A stretch of DNA of 64,000 nt from Zingiber officinale (lineage: Eukaryota; Streptophyta; Magnoliopsida; Zingiberales; Zingiberaceae), in the NCBI RefSeq assembly GCF_018446385.1, contig NC_055996.1, positions 132,880,745 through 132,944,744 of the forward strand. Reading direction: 5' to 3'. The translations under genes were made by a program, and so were the position numbers. Below, one piece after another: positions 22,755 to 34,535 of this stretch (the first letter of the stretch is position 1; every line of letters begins with the position of its first letter). The notes beneath the pieces are model-generated. The model saw only the letters and a list, made by a program, of their open reading frames with translations. It did not search any database and had not been told where the DNA came from.

Positions 22755-23872
22755 TGTTGAACCCCGTGGTAGTTTTGATGTGATCAACCAAGTTTAGGTT
22801 ATGTCCTGCTTTGTGTTTGATCCCTGTGTCTAAGTGTGCAGGAGCTTAGAAGCGCAGGAAGTCGAGCGGAAGACGCAGCTAGCGAGAAGGACGACACGGG
22901 AAGGGAGCCGACGGGCTCTGTGCTTCCGAAGGACAAGAGAGCTGCGGAAGAGTACACCCGGTGGACGTGAAGAACATGCGTGGTGTTCGAGGGACGTAAA
23001 GCCAGGACGGAAGACTGCTCGAGGAGAAGGCCGGGAACTGGGTTATGGTGAGCTCTATTCCGGATAGCCGAAATCACCCAAAGAAGCCGAACCAGAGCAA
23101 GTAAACTGGAAGTTGACTTGTCAATGGTTCAGTCGACTGAACCTCCTGATCGGTCGACCGAGCCCCTTTCAATCAACAACCAACCGCCAATGTCACGTCA
23201 GAAGCTGACCGTTGGTAAAGCTGATCGGTCGACTGAACCTCCTGATCGGTCGACCGAACCGAAGTTAATCCAGAGACTTAGTCGAGCAAGTTAATCGGGC
23301 CAACTCAGCTGGAGACCGTTAGCCGATCGGTCGACCGAACATAAGGATCGGTCGACCGAACATAAGGATCGGTCGACCGAACCAAAGCTCGATCCTCAGA
23401 GACTGCACCTGGACGGAAGACTGGGCATGTACAGTAGGTTCGGTCGACCGAACCTGGGGATCGGTCGATCGATCCCTCTTGAGTCAAACCTGATCCCGAA
23501 GGTTCAGGTTATCTGATAAGCACTAGAACCCCTATATAAAGGAGGGTCTTGGGCAGCTTTAGCATACAACGAATGATAACGTGAATCAACTCTGTAATTA
23601 CTGTTTAAGCAACCTCTATGCTCTCAAAGTGTAAAAGTCTTCTCCGCCTTGAAAGAAGGAGACTCTTTTAATGCGCCTTTCCACCGCCTTGGATTAACAA
23701 CCGTCTCGGTTATAACCAAGTCAAATAGCTGAGTTATCCCCGTTTGGTTTTTTCCTTTTCTATTAATTACATTTTAGTGTTGCTTTATTTTAGAGTTGAA
23801 AAGCTTTGAGGAGGGTATAATATTTATTGCAGGCAATTCACCCTCCTCTTGCCGGTCTCCGCTGAACCAACA
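22755..23872 (+). repeat. 5' LTR of element A
   Basis: TGTTGAACC to CCAACA. It contains a cluster of GATCGGTCGACCGAAC-type palindromes at 23130-23480 and the TATA box TATATAAA at 23533-23540. The segment 22840-23080 is shared with the LTR of element B. Confidence 0.9.
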
Positions 23873-23874
23873 AG

Positions 23875-23886
23875 TGGTATCAGAGC
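23875..23886 (+). other. Primer-binding site of element A (initiator tRNA-Met)
   Basis: TGGTATCAGAGC, two bases after the LTR end, is the classic complement of the 3' end of plant initiator tRNA-Met. Confidence 0.93.
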
Positions 23887-23937
23887 CCAAAAGCCTCAGA
23901 AGGACTAACCGCTGTCTGAAGCACAAAGATCAGAACA

Positions 23938-25371
23938 ATGGCCGGTGCGAACATTCATCCCCCGAAGTTCGACGGAGATTTCGCTACATGGAAGCGAAAA
24001 ATGGAGATATTCTTTAAAACGGATTTTGATATTTTTATTACAATGAAATATAGTTTTGCAACGCCGAAAGATAAAGAAGAAAACACGTGGAGCAAGAAGG
24101 AGCAAGCCGATTTTGTCACCAACGGAAAGGCAGAATTCCACCTGCTTAGCGTGCTGCCACCACAAGAGGTAAGTCGAATTGGAAGCTACGACTCCACGAA
24201 AAACCTCTGGGAAAAATTCCTGGAGCTTCACGAAGGTACCTCGGAAGCTAAGTTAGCGAGGCGCGACATCCTCCGGAACCAGTTAACGAAGCTCCGGATG
24301 AACAATGGCGAGAAGGTAGTGCAACTCCAAGCAAGAATTAAAGAGCTGATCACGCAACTAACCAATCTTGGAGAAGAAGTAACGAATCGAGACTCGATCC
24401 GGTACGCGCTCAACGCCTTCCCCAGAACTCCAGAATGGTCGTCCTTAGTAGATGCATATTACATCTCTAAGGACTTCGAGGTAATTACTTTAGAAAATTT
24501 ATTTTCTACTTTTGAACTTCACGAATCTCGAGTTGCAGAGCCCAATGGAGTAGAAAAGATTAGTCAGAACATCGCTTTGAAGGCAAGAACAAACGGTTCT
24601 GACTCCGAAGCCTCGATCGACGGATTGGAAGTGGCACTATTGGTAAGACGCTTCAATAAATTTTTTAATTCTAATAAATTTAGATCGCAGACAAAGAGGC
24701 ATCAACAAAGAAAAAGAACAGTTCGGTGCTACAATTGCAACGAAGAAGGACACATCAAGGATGACTATCCAAAGTTGAAAAGCAAACAGAAAGAGAAAGG
24801 AAAGGTGAAGCACAGGAATCCAGAATCGTCCAAGCACAAGAACCTGAAGGCCACCTGGTGAGAATCTTCATCCTCCGAATCAGAACTCGAAGAATTCTCA
24901 GGATTAGCACTGATGGCCAATCATCAGCTGGAAGAAGAGTCAAGCTCAGAGATGAGCATCGATGAAGGGGGAGGAACATCAGAAGAGGAAAGCTGCAGTG
25001 AAGGAGCAGCATCACCAAGTCAGGTAAGTAAGGTACGCAATCTAACCTCGACTCAGTCTTTTCAATTTATTAAGTCTCTTTCTAAAGATTTATTCAAATT
25101 AGAAAAAGTGAATGCTGACTTAAATAAAATTTTAGATAAATTGAAATCAGAAAATGATAATTTAAAATTAGAAATTAAAAATTTGAAAACGGATGCATCC
25201 TTAAATAGATTTCCAAAATCAAAAGTAAAGTTATATGGAAAATTAAACTGGTATATAAGAAAGCATCAGGGCCAACTTAGAAGAATACTCAAAAAATATG
25301 TACCCCCTAAGTTTTTGACCAACCCTGTAGGTAGGAACATTTATTGGGTTCCAAAATCTTTACTAGTTTAA
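23938..25371 (+). pseudogene. gag: Gag of element A with one premature TGA
   Basis: ATG at 23938 (MAGANIHPPKFDGDF) starts a copia-type gag: WKRKMEIFFKTDF, LPPQEVSRIGSYDSTKNLWEKF and EAKLARRDILRNQLTKL are the UBN2-like core. A zinc knuckle CYNCNEEGHIKDDY follows, with the last Cys changed to Tyr. TGA at 24859-24861 stops the frame. The same frame then continues through an acidic stretch and a coiled coil (DLFKLEKVNADLNKIL) to 25371, ending GRNIYWVPKSLLV. Element B reads through the TGA position, so this is a mutation. The full frame would be 478 codons. Confidence 0.85.
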
Positions 25372-25431
25372 ATTTCCCTTTTAGTTAAAAGCTTACAGTG
25401 AGAAAATTAAATATTGAGGTTCTTTATGGAA

Positions 25432-25530
25432 GCTTTGTCTAAGGAAGTGGTTGTTGCTCCAATAACCAAGAAGGCCTAGTGCCTCGCCACGACCTGGAAG
25501 CCGAAATATCGAAATAAAAATGTTTAATTA
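25432..25530 (+). other. Conserved non-coding block after gag (element A)
   Basis: About 100 bp nearly identical to 41646-41742 in element B, although flanking 3' regions have diverged. It includes GGTTGTTGCTCCAATAACC, able to form an 8-bp stem with one G-T pair and a 3-nt loop. Role unknown. Confidence 0.7.
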
Positions 25531-25950
25531 ACTTTCTGATAAAAATATTAAAATTAGAATTAAATAAAGCTTTTCCTTAGAAATTCTTTAAATTTTTTAA
25601 TTCTCTAGAAAAAAAATTTTTCTTGAAATTTTTACTTAGAAATTTTCTTTTGAAAAATTCTGAAAATTCATTTTAGCTTAGAAAATTTTTCAAAACTTAG
25701 AAATTTTTGAAATTAAACCTAAATCAATTTTTGAAATTTGTTTGTACCCCATTTTTGCTGTGATCAAAGGGGGAGAATAAAGATAAGTTCAGTTAGGGGG
25801 AGTTAGTTAATTTTTTTTTTAAGTATATAAATTTTCATGTTGCAATTTATTTTAAAATTACAAATTTATGCCTGAATTGTTAGTTTAGTAATTTCTTTAA
25901 ATTACTATCTGTTTATTTTACCCTAACCTGAACTTGGGTTGATGCACATC

Positions 25951-25964
25951 AAAAATGGGGAGAT
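25951..25964 (+). other. Polypurine tract of element A
   Basis: AAAAATGGGGAGAT directly before the 3' LTR. A second purine tract (AAAGGGGGAGAATAAAG) lies at 25766-25782, as in Sireviruses. Confidence 0.75.
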
Positions 25965-27042
25965 TGTTGAACCCCGTGGTAGTTTTGATGTTATCAACCA
26001 AGTTTAGGTTAGGTCCTGCTTTGTGTTTGATCCCTGTGTCTAAGTGTGCAGGAGCTTAGAAGCGCAGGAAGTCGAGCGGAAGACGCAGCTAGCGAGAAGG
26101 ACAGCACGGGAAGGGAGCTGACGGGCTCGGTGCGTCCAAAGGACGAGAGAGCTACGGAAGAGTACACCCGGTGGGCGTGAAGAACATACGCGGTGTTCGA
26201 GGGACGTAAAGCCGGGACGGAAGAGTACTGCTCGAGGAGAAGGCCGAGAACTGGGTTCGGGTGAACCCTATTTCGGATGGCCGAAATCACCGAAAGAAGC
26301 TGAACCAGAGCAAGTCAACTGGAAGTTGACTTATCAATGGTTCGACCGACCGAACCTCCTGATCGGTTGACCGAACCCCTTTCAATCAGCAGCCAACCGC
26401 CAATGCCACGTCAGAAGCTGACCATTGGTAAAGCTGATCGATCGATCGAACCTCCTGATCGGTCGACCGAACCGAAGTTAATCCAGAGACTTAGTCGAGC
26501 AAGTTGATCGGGCCAACTCAGCTGGATACCGTTAGCCGATCGGTCGACCGAACCAAAGCTCGATCCTCAAAGACCGAACCTGGACGGAAGACTGGGCAGG
26601 TACAGCAGGTTCGGTCGACCGAACCTGGGGATCGGTCGACCGATCCCTCTCGAGTCAAACCTGATCCCGAAGGTTCAGGTTATCTGATAAGCTCTAGAAC
26701 CCCTATATAAAGGAGGGTCTTGGGCAGCTTTAGCATACAACGAATGATAACGTGAATCAACTCTGTAATTACTGTTTAAGCAACCTCTGTGCTCTCAAAG
26801 TGTAAAAGCCTTCTCCGCCTTGAAAGAAGGAGACTCTTTTAGTGCGCCTTTCCACCGCGTTGGATTAACAACCGTCTCGGTTATAACCAAGTCAAATAGC
26901 TGAGTCATCCCCGTTTGGTTTTTCCTTTTCTATTAATTACTTTTTAGTGTTGCTTTATTTTAGAGTTAAAAAGCTTTGAGGAGAGTATAATATTTATTAC
27001 AGGCAATTCACCCTCCTTTTGTCGGTCTCCGCTGAACCAACC
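25965..27042 (+). repeat. 3' LTR of element A
   Basis: Copy of 22755-23872, shorter mainly because one or more GATCGGTCGACCGAACATAAG units near 23335 are missing. The final CA reads CC here. Confidence 0.9.
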
Positions 27043-27169
27043 ATATATAACATATGTCAATATAAAATAGAACAAATGAGATTCATTGAATTTAAATCTA
27101 AATATAAAAATTTAATAAATCTAGGAGATGTGTAAATTATAACTTTAGAAAAGGAGGTTTATCAGTTTC

Positions 27170-27545
27170 TCACAGTGCTCCAAAAGAAATTGAATCTCCG
27201 CTTGATAAAATTAGCTAGGTACGCACACATACACACTCATCTTCAATAGTTCTTTTCCCATCGTACATTGTTCTTCCAGGGAAAAAGAACCTGACTTGAG
27301 CGTCAGAAGATCTGTGCCGGGGACTTTTTCCTTGATTTCTGGTCTCTAACGCTCCGGGTGCTTGTCTGAGTGTGTGCAGAGTTCAGGTACCACCCTTCCT
27401 CATACTATAGACCTTAGAGTTCCACATGGGGGTTAGCTTTTGGGACGTGCGTACATAGGGTGTGTCAAAGTCGCCTCTCTGTCAATATCAACGTCATCTC
27501 TACCGGCCTCCGTCTAATTCAGATTCCGGACAAAATCAAGTACAG
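27170..27545 (+). repeat. Remnant of a Tat-type LTR end
   Basis: Words such as CCTGACTTGAGCGTCAGAAG and GATTCCGGACAAAATCAAG match the end of the Tat LTR at 9345-9484 in order (ACTTGAGCGTCGGAGG, GGTTCGGACAGGATCAAATT). The resemblance is partial and the borders are uncertain. Confidence 0.45.
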
Positions 27546-28182
27546 TTGATTCTTCTATATTCATATAACAATGGCATAGCAGTGGCGCTACGTTCCGCCA
27601 GAGAAATTAAAGTAGATACAACGGTTCCATGGATTTTCCATGCGAAGAGGATGTGAGAGTGACATAGGAGAAGTGACCAAGAAATAGCTTTTGCTTGCCA
27701 ATTCGACGACGGCAACGTCATTATCCGAGGCCTTTAGAGAGGGCAGCTCCGGCGTCTGGTTGCGAGGCCTGTGGCCTGTGACGGTGACGGCGACGTCTCC
27801 GCTATCAGCGCTTGCAACCTTCCAAATGTGGAATTTGTGGATGGCGAGAAATCTCACAGCGGTTGCAACCTTCCAAACGTGGCACTGTGGATGGAGTACC
27901 CAAGCTCTGCGGCCATGGTCACTCGATGGGACAACACATTCTTGCCGCGGTATTCATGATGATTAGCAGCCATGAACGACTTAAGAGTATGCATAACTAA
28001 TCGTATTGTTGAGAGATATTTACGTTGTCGCTTTCACATTGAAAGATAGACGATGCGGTCTAATTCTTAAAAATTACATGCTTACGCAGATGTAGTTGAC
28101 TCATTGACGTAGAAGATGTGATAATGCTCATGTCAAGTCTTATTTCGCGACGAGGTAAAAGAGGTAAATGAGCCCTTAAGAA
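27546..28182. other. Unrecognised segment with a short duplication
   Basis: At 27808-27905 the words TGCAACCTTCCAAATGTGG and TTGCAACCTTCCAAACGTGG, each followed by a TGTGGATGG, form two copies of a roughly 58-bp unit. Short frames exist on both strands, but none has family features I know. It may be a broken exon or repeat. Confidence 0.3.
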
Positions 28183-28754
28183 GGCTGTTTAGATTCTCTA
28201 TAGGGATATTAAAAAAATTGAAAAAATGAAAATCGGAATCAATAGTTTACCTATTCTGATTGACCGATTTATCGGCTTTAACCGGTTCTAGTTAATCAGT
28301 TTTTATCAGTTAATCAATCTGATTTTTCGTTTAGTATTTTTTTTAAACCAATTTAATCGGTAAATCTATTAATCTGGGGCTAACAAGTGATAAACCAATT
28401 TTATAAATATTTAAAAATACATTAACAGTCCAACACACACGTTACACATCAAGCATTCTCTTTATCTAACACAAATTCAAGATTTCTAAATTCTAAAGGA
28501 TTGCAAAATGGGTTCTTCATGCTTCTACACTAGTTTCATATAAGGATGTAGTTGGGCTTTAGTCCACTTAGCTGGATTGAGCTTTAGTCCACTTAGTGGC
28601 ATTTACCAGACCTATCAATTCTCAGTTGGAACCGATAGAACTGGTAATAATACGGTCAGTTAATCGGTTGTTTATAAAATACGATTAACCAAAATTAATT
28701 AGAATTGATAAATTGATAAATTAATAAATCGGTTAACCGACCGGTTGAACAAGC
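28183..28754. repeat. Decayed hAT-like MITE
   Basis: The right end, read inward, is AGGCTTGTTCAACCGGTCGG and the left end is AAGGCTGTTTAGATTC. The interior is rich in AACCGGT/TTAACCGA words. The terminal match is imperfect and no clear 8-bp duplication was found, so this is tentative. Confidence 0.35.
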
Positions 28755-28932
28755 CTAAATCTCAAGTTCCTTACCTCTAATCTTTTCTTGATCTCTTATA
28801 CATGCCCTTTAGAAAATCAGAACTAAATAGGATGATTATTCACTTAAACTTTGCCCATTAATATAAATCTATTCCTTCAGCAAGTTTTTATTGTGCTTTT
28901 AAAAAGTAGACAAAAAAAAAAAGAAGAAAGAC

Positions 28933-29408
28933 TGGGGGTGTCAATTCGGATGAGTTAGGTGGATTCAAGTCGTGTGGAAGATCAATTATTATAAAAAATT
29001 TCAATCCGATGTTGATCTAAATCGAATTCAATTCGAAAATCCAAATCCAAATTTGAACCCGGATAACACAACAAACCTGAATAACCAACTAGAATTGAAA
29101 AACAATATTTTCCCTATATATATTTTTTATTTTTATCTCAATCTTTCATTATTATAATAATAATATTTATTATTTAGATATAAAGCATTTTAATTTTTAA
29201 AATAAAATTTTATTTAATCTCAATTTTTTTTAAAATTTTATATTAAAGTTAATTCAAATCAACCCAAATTCAACCTGATCCAAATCTAAATCATCCTAAA
29301 AACTTCCACGTGAATCCGATCTGAATCTGAAAACTCCGAATCCAAACTCGACTTTTTTGGATCGATTCAGATCGAATTAGTGGGTTGAGTTTATTTTTGA
29401 CACCCCTA
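28933..29408. mobile_element. Non-autonomous hAT transposon (MITE), 476 bp
   Basis: Ends TGGGGGTGTCAA and TTGACACCCCTA are inverted repeats. Flanks AGAAAGAC (28925-28932) and AGAGAGAC (29409-29416) are an 8-bp target duplication with one change. The interior is non-coding with repeats of AATTCGAAAATCCAAATCC type. Confidence 0.85.
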
Positions 29409-29502
29409 AGAGAGACTATAAAATTAGCTCATTTTTCTGATTGATAGTGAAGATGATGAGAAATGTCCTCACAAGTAGGAGTCGTTGGCATTTGCATGTA
29501 GG

Positions 29503-30110
29503 ATAAGTATTTGGTTAAAATAAAATCGAACTGAATTAATCGAAATTGAATAAATTAAGATTTTTTGAAAAACTAAGGGTGCGTTTGGTTTGCCCCGTTT
29601 TCATTTTTATTTTCATTTTCTGAAAAAACGCGCGTTTTTTATTTTTTAGAAAATAACTTTTCCGCGTTTTTCGTTTTCTTAGAAAACGTCTCTCATTTCT
29701 TAAAAATGAACGTGGAAAATACAAACCAAACACGTTTTTCATTTTCTCAGAAAATGAAAATAGAAAACAGCGTGGAAAACACAAACCAAACGCCCCCTAA
29801 ACCCATATAATATTAAATAATTTAGTTAAAAACCGAATTAACCTATTTTTTTAAATAATAGTAGATTTAATCATAACAAAAATAGAATTTTTTTAATAAT
29901 TACCTAATCACGTGGGAGATTTAACCATTCATTTTTTTTTTTTTCATATTTTGAGTTAAATAAGGAATTTAAAAATTGAAACTAAATTAACGAAAAAAAA
30001 TAACTTTTTGAAAAAAAAACTAAAATACTGTAATAACTAAATCTAATTTTTAAATTCGGTTGGTTCAATCATTTTATTTAATTTAATCGAATTTTAACTC
30101 ACCCTTATTT
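29503..30110. repeat. Decayed AT-rich MITE hosting a younger MITE
   Basis: The left end GGTTAAAATAAAATCGAACT and the inverted right end GAGTTAAAATTCGATTAAAT are similar inverted repeats. AACCGAATTAA words occur in between. No target duplication could be defined. The PIF MITE at 29577-29797 lies inside. Confidence 0.4.
29577..29797. mobile_element. PIF/Harbinger (Tourist-like) MITE, 221 bp
   Basis: Inverted ends GGGTGCGTTTGGTTTG and GGGGGCGTTTGGTTTG are flanked by the 3-bp duplication TAA at 29574-29576 and 29798-29800, as expected for PIF/Harbinger. The interior consists of inverted TTTTCATTTTCT/AGAAAATGAAAA arms, so a transcript could fold into a long hairpin. Confidence 0.85.
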
Positions 30111-31259
30111 ACATATGGTATTACTATAATAAATTATGAAATTAATTCTTAGTATGTGTGAAATACATCGTGGGTCACTTGACCTATACAAATAAGGCCA
30201 TTGTGTTGAGTAAAGTTCTTATGATTTACTTTCTTTCCAAATCGTATGAGACAGTCTTAAACGGAATCCCGGGATGACGATTATCATTTTTTTTCCGCTG
30301 CAAGTAAGATGATGAGAAAGTGAAAAAGAGATTAGGATCATAATCTATATCTCCTTATAATGTGCTGAGTTCTACTAAGCAAACTCAGATGGCTTGGAGG
30401 ATTCGGTCTAACGACTTGATAACTCAGTAGATTAACCCAGCCTGATGATTGACTCAGCTTAGACTAGGTAGGTAGGTCAGTTTAACTTGACTGCTGAGGA
30501 GATCGGTCAAATGTGACCCTAATAATAACTCGATAAAATGATCAAACTAGTTCAGAATGGGACCACGTAGGCAAGTCTTGCTAACCTGGAAATAGTCAAA
30601 TATATCGAAAATACATTAGTATTTATATATTTTTTCCAATACTTTTTATTGTTTATGGTAAATTTATAAATGACCTTTCCATAATAATATTTTTTTCTTG
30701 CACAAGTATAAGTAACTAGGTTAAATCTTTTAGAAGCCAATTCATCAACTAATAATGGATGATGTATTTTATGAATAAATTATACTAAAATTAAATTTTC
30801 AAATTGAATGATAATCTGATGTGAGCTACTAATTTAATAGAAGAAAAAACCATGAATAATCCTGATTTGATCTGGATTAATTAACGATTAAATGACAGCA
30901 GAAGCTTATATGTGAACGTAATTAAAACTTGAAAAGTGCTAAAATTAACTGACTATTAATTGGGACTGGGATAATGACCCTTTAAATTGGGTCTCAAATA
31001 GGAAGCACGAATCTGAATACCAGGCTGACAGCCCACAAGAGTCTAGAATCTAGTGGAGTGGAGTGGATTAAAGGGGGTCAGATTTATTATAATGGAGGGT
31101 TGATTAATTTTCGACTAGCATATATCTTTGGAAAAAAAAATCTTTTTTATTCCCTAATCATTTGACTATCAGTTATAAATATTGAAAGATGATTAGTGCA
31201 ATCATTTCTTAAATTAAGGTTGACTAATTTAAATAAATTCAAGTGAATTTGAACTTAAG
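30111..31259. other. Non-coding spacer
   Basis: AT-rich. A patch at 30360-30510 (CTCAGATGGCTTGGAGGATTC and the following CTGAC/CTCAG words) looks like old retrotransposon leader. No gene seen. Confidence 0.35.
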
Positions 31260-32958
31260 TTTCGATATTTGGACAATGTATTATGGATAATATATTTGGA
31301 CAATATGTGAGCAAGGCCAAATAAGTTAAGGAGGACCGGTACTTGACTTATAAAGTCCTACCTGGAGGTTAGGCAAGGCAAGTCCTAACTCAAGGATTAA
31401 GCAAAGAGAAAGTCCAAGTAGATCAAGAAGGATCACACGTTGACAAAGGAAAATCCTAATTGCAGTTAGGCAAAGGGAAGTTTAAGTGAGTCAAGGAAGA
31501 CCGCATGTTGGCAAGAAAAGTTCTAACTGTGGTTAGGTAAAGAAAAGTCCAAGTGGGTCAAGAAAGACCGCACGTTAGCAAGGAAAGTATAAGTGGGTCA
31601 AGAAGGACCGTACATTGGCAAGAAAAGTCATAACTATGGTTAGACAAGCAAAGTCCAAGTGGATCAAGGAGGATCAAATTTTGGGAAAGCCCTAACTGTA
31701 GTTAGACAAAGAGAAGTCCAAGTGGATCAATGAGGATTGTACATTGGTAAGATAAACTCCTAATTATAGTTAGGAAAGAGGAAAATCTAAGTGAGTCAAA
31801 GAGGTCCGTATTTGGTGATCGAAAGTCCAACGGGAAGCTGACAAGTCTAAGTGCGTCAAAAGGTGAATCAGACACTTGGTGGAGAAGTTCTAATACGTCA
31901 CGGTTGACTTGAGGTTGGGTAAGAGAACCTGAGACTTGGATTAAGCAAGTTAGGATTGGAAAATCGATCAAGTCAATTGAGTGACATGTCTATCGATAAG
32001 TGGATCGATTGACCGCACTTCTCCACAATGCAGAGGTGTTCTCAATCAATCCACTGATTGATTGAGAGCTCTGCCAATCGATTAGTGGATTGATTGAGTG
32101 CACTTCTTCGTGACGCACAGTGGTATTTCCAATCGATCATGTGATCGATTGAGTTGCGCTAATTGATCAGGTGATTGATTGAGTTGCGCCAATTGATCAG
32201 GTGATTGATTGAGCTGAGCCAGGTAATCGATTGGCCGTGTTTCCATTGTGACAAACAACAACCTCTTGATCGATCCGCTGATCAATTAAGAGGAGTTTTT
32301 CGCAAAGCACAATAGCTTCCTCATGAGAGCGTGATGTAATCAATTGGGAGAACTCGTGAGTGAATAGTGGGGTTCGTAATCAATTGAGTGATCGATTAAA
32401 AAGACCCATGATCTATTAGCTAATTGATTAAGTGACAAAGAAAATAGTCGTTGCGAAGTTCGGACGGCTAGATGCGCTTGAATCTAATGTGACAATCGAT
32501 TGGGGGTAAAGTCAATTAATTGGGAGCCCTAATCCGCGGGATATAAAGACGTCGACAAAAATTCAAACAAAGTCTTCTCTTCTCTAATTCTTTTCGCCAA
32601 TTCTTAAAGGTTCTTAGTTTCTAAGCATCAATAGGCAATCCACAGCAACAAGAGATCAAGAGCGAAAATTCCTCAATGCAGTATTTATTTTGTTGTTGTT
32701 GTTGTATCTTTTGTTGTATTTCTTATGTATTCTTGTGTTAGAGTTTGTACGAGGCTTTTCTACCTCCTAGAATGAGGATTTAATAATGTATTATGAGTGA
32801 GAAGAGTGACCCTTATATTAGTCATGAAGAGGTGAATACCAAGTAAAATCAAGAGTATTAGCATTGTAAATCATTGCTTCAAGTTTCCGCTCCAATAAAT
32901 CATCAACGAAGCAATTGGAGCTAATCACTTCTCTCTATCTCATCGGAATATCCTAACA
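31260..32958 (+). repeat. 5' LTR of a decayed copia-type element (C)
   Basis: It has repeated AAGTCCAAGTGGGTCAAG and CTAACTGTGGTTAGGCAAAG units, then a cluster of palindromes such as CAATCGATCAGTGGATCGATTG (31960-32530). It ends ATATCCTAACA before a weak primer-site match TGTTATTAGAGCGAG (32963). The same arrangement recurs at 36358-37770, the 3' LTR. The left border is approximate. Confidence 0.65.
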
Positions 32959-33117
32959 AATGTTATTAGAGCGAGACCACTTTTCTTTGGACTAATCGCT
33001 GAGAGAGCAACTAGCTAGAGGAAGCAGAAGATATTGAAACTTGAAGCCCTAATTTCAAAGTTAAGAAATTATCATCAAAAGAGCTCAAGTTCAAAAATAG
33101 AGTTTAGAGACAAATTC

Positions 33118-33945
33118 GGATATGATATCCGAGCACTTCCATTGTTCAGAATTGGAAGCTTCGACCTTTGGAAATCAAAGGTTGAAAATTTTCTTATGAT
33201 GGAGATAGAGTAATGGTTTGCTCTAATGAAGGGATTTTAAACTCTAATTGATGGAAAAGGGAAGCTTCTCAAGAAAAAGAGATGGATCGAGGAAGCAAGT
33301 CAAGAGATGCGAGACCAACGAGAAGATAACCAAATTATTAGTTAATTTAGTGCCAAGCACCACCTTGTGCAAAATTGGGGAATATCATAATGCCAAGGAG
33401 CTATAGAGCAAATTGGCAAAACTTCATGAAGACACATCCTCAACGGAACGCAACAATGAAAGCAAAGAGGGAAACTCATTATTTCATATGCATGAGGATT
33501 CGGAGGTTAAGAGATGTTCAACATCTGAAAAGGAATTTGAAGAAGCATCCACCTCAAGGATTGAGGGGGAGCATAGACCATTGACGTCAGCACAAAAAGA
33601 AGTATCATCATCATCTGAAGTTAAAGAGAAAGAAGAAAATGTTACCTCTATGAGTACAAATTGTGAAGGTATATCAATTTCATGCATTAAAAATAAAGAT
33701 TATATTATTTGTTTTGAGTGTGGAGAAAAATAGTACTATAAGAGCAAGTGTCCTAAATTGGAGAGGAAAAATGCTCAAATGGCTCTCAAGATGAAGGAGA
33801 AGTTAAAGAAGATCGACCCCATGGTATGCAAGTAGCACATTGTCTGCTTTTCTTGCAATCAAAATAGGCATTACTAAAACTAATGTCCAAGAGGAAGAGA
33901 TCAGACCAAAAATAATGGAGAAAGCTCAAGTTGAGATGGAGCTTT
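33118..33945 (+). pseudogene. gag: Decayed copia-type gag of element C
   Basis: Fragments in one order resemble a copia gag: PLFRIGSFDLWKSKVENFL near 33137-33190, then an acidic Ser/Glu stretch (33480-33660). A zinc knuckle CFECGEK..YYKSKCPKLE follows at 33705-33765, and a second degraded knuckle (CFSCNQNRHY) near 33850. Several stops and frame changes break it. No pol follows. Confidence 0.65.
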
Positions 33946-34142
33946 CAAGAATAACACTACAGTATCATTAGTTAATGGCATTTCTCTGTGTCATGATAAA
34001 GAGCATGGTAGATCTAAATTTTATCATTTTAATACTTTTTATCATAAAAATAGAAAGCATGAAAAACCTAGGGTTAATGATAAATCATTTCATAATAGAA
34101 CTATCTCATCTAAGGTTAGGAAGGTAGATAACAATTTGGTCA

Positions 34143-34535
34143 CATAGCTTCACTCATTAGGATTTTTACCTAGCTTCACACACTAGGATTTTCTTCTGCC
34201 TAGCTTCACTCACCAGGACTTTCACATTGTCCGACTTCACTTACCGGGACTTTCACCTGGCTTCACTCACCAAGACTTCTAACTGCCTAACCTCTAGTTA
34301 GGACTTTCCTAGTCAAGTATCCGATCAGCCTTGACCTACTTGACTCTTTTTCACACCAATCTGGTCAAACCCTGACCAGAGGGGAATTGCACTAGCAATC
34401 TTCCCAATTGGACGATTGCACCTGCAATCTCCACGTATTGTCAAACATCGAAATCCAAACATCAAGACTCAGGCTTGAGCCAACTCAAGTCTAGTCAACC
34501 TGATCAATCTTGACCTAGGGGATATTGCACCAACA
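34143..34535 (-). repeat. Truncated LTR of another element, minus strand
   Basis: Read on the minus strand it starts TGTTGGTGCAATATCCCC and carries repeated TCCTGGTGAGTGAAGCTAGG-like units, then stops near 34143 with no CA end. It is an LTR 5' part inserted or rearranged into element C. Confidence 0.6.

Larger units (their letters stand above)
22755..27042 (+). mobile_element. Gag-only LTR retrotransposon A (TR-GAG type, Sirevirus-like)
   Basis: LTRs of 1118 and 1078 bp start TGTTGAACCCCG. Flanks ATACA (22750-22754) and ATATA (27043-27047) are a 5-bp target duplication with one change. Inside are a tRNA-iMet primer site, one gag frame and a 3' untranslated region with two polypurine tracts. 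No protease, integrase or reverse transcriptase is present. Elements with LTRs and gag but no pol are known as TR-GAG. The internal ATCAAAGGGGGAGA motif and the CCHC gag resemble Sirevirus copia elements. Confidence 0.9.

Noticed and set aside
23875..23895. Integrated pararetrovirus (tRNA-Met primer site is also typical of those)
   Set aside because: Paired LTRs and a copia-type gag surround it; no movement protein, coat or reverse transcriptase of a pararetrovirus is found anywhere in the window.
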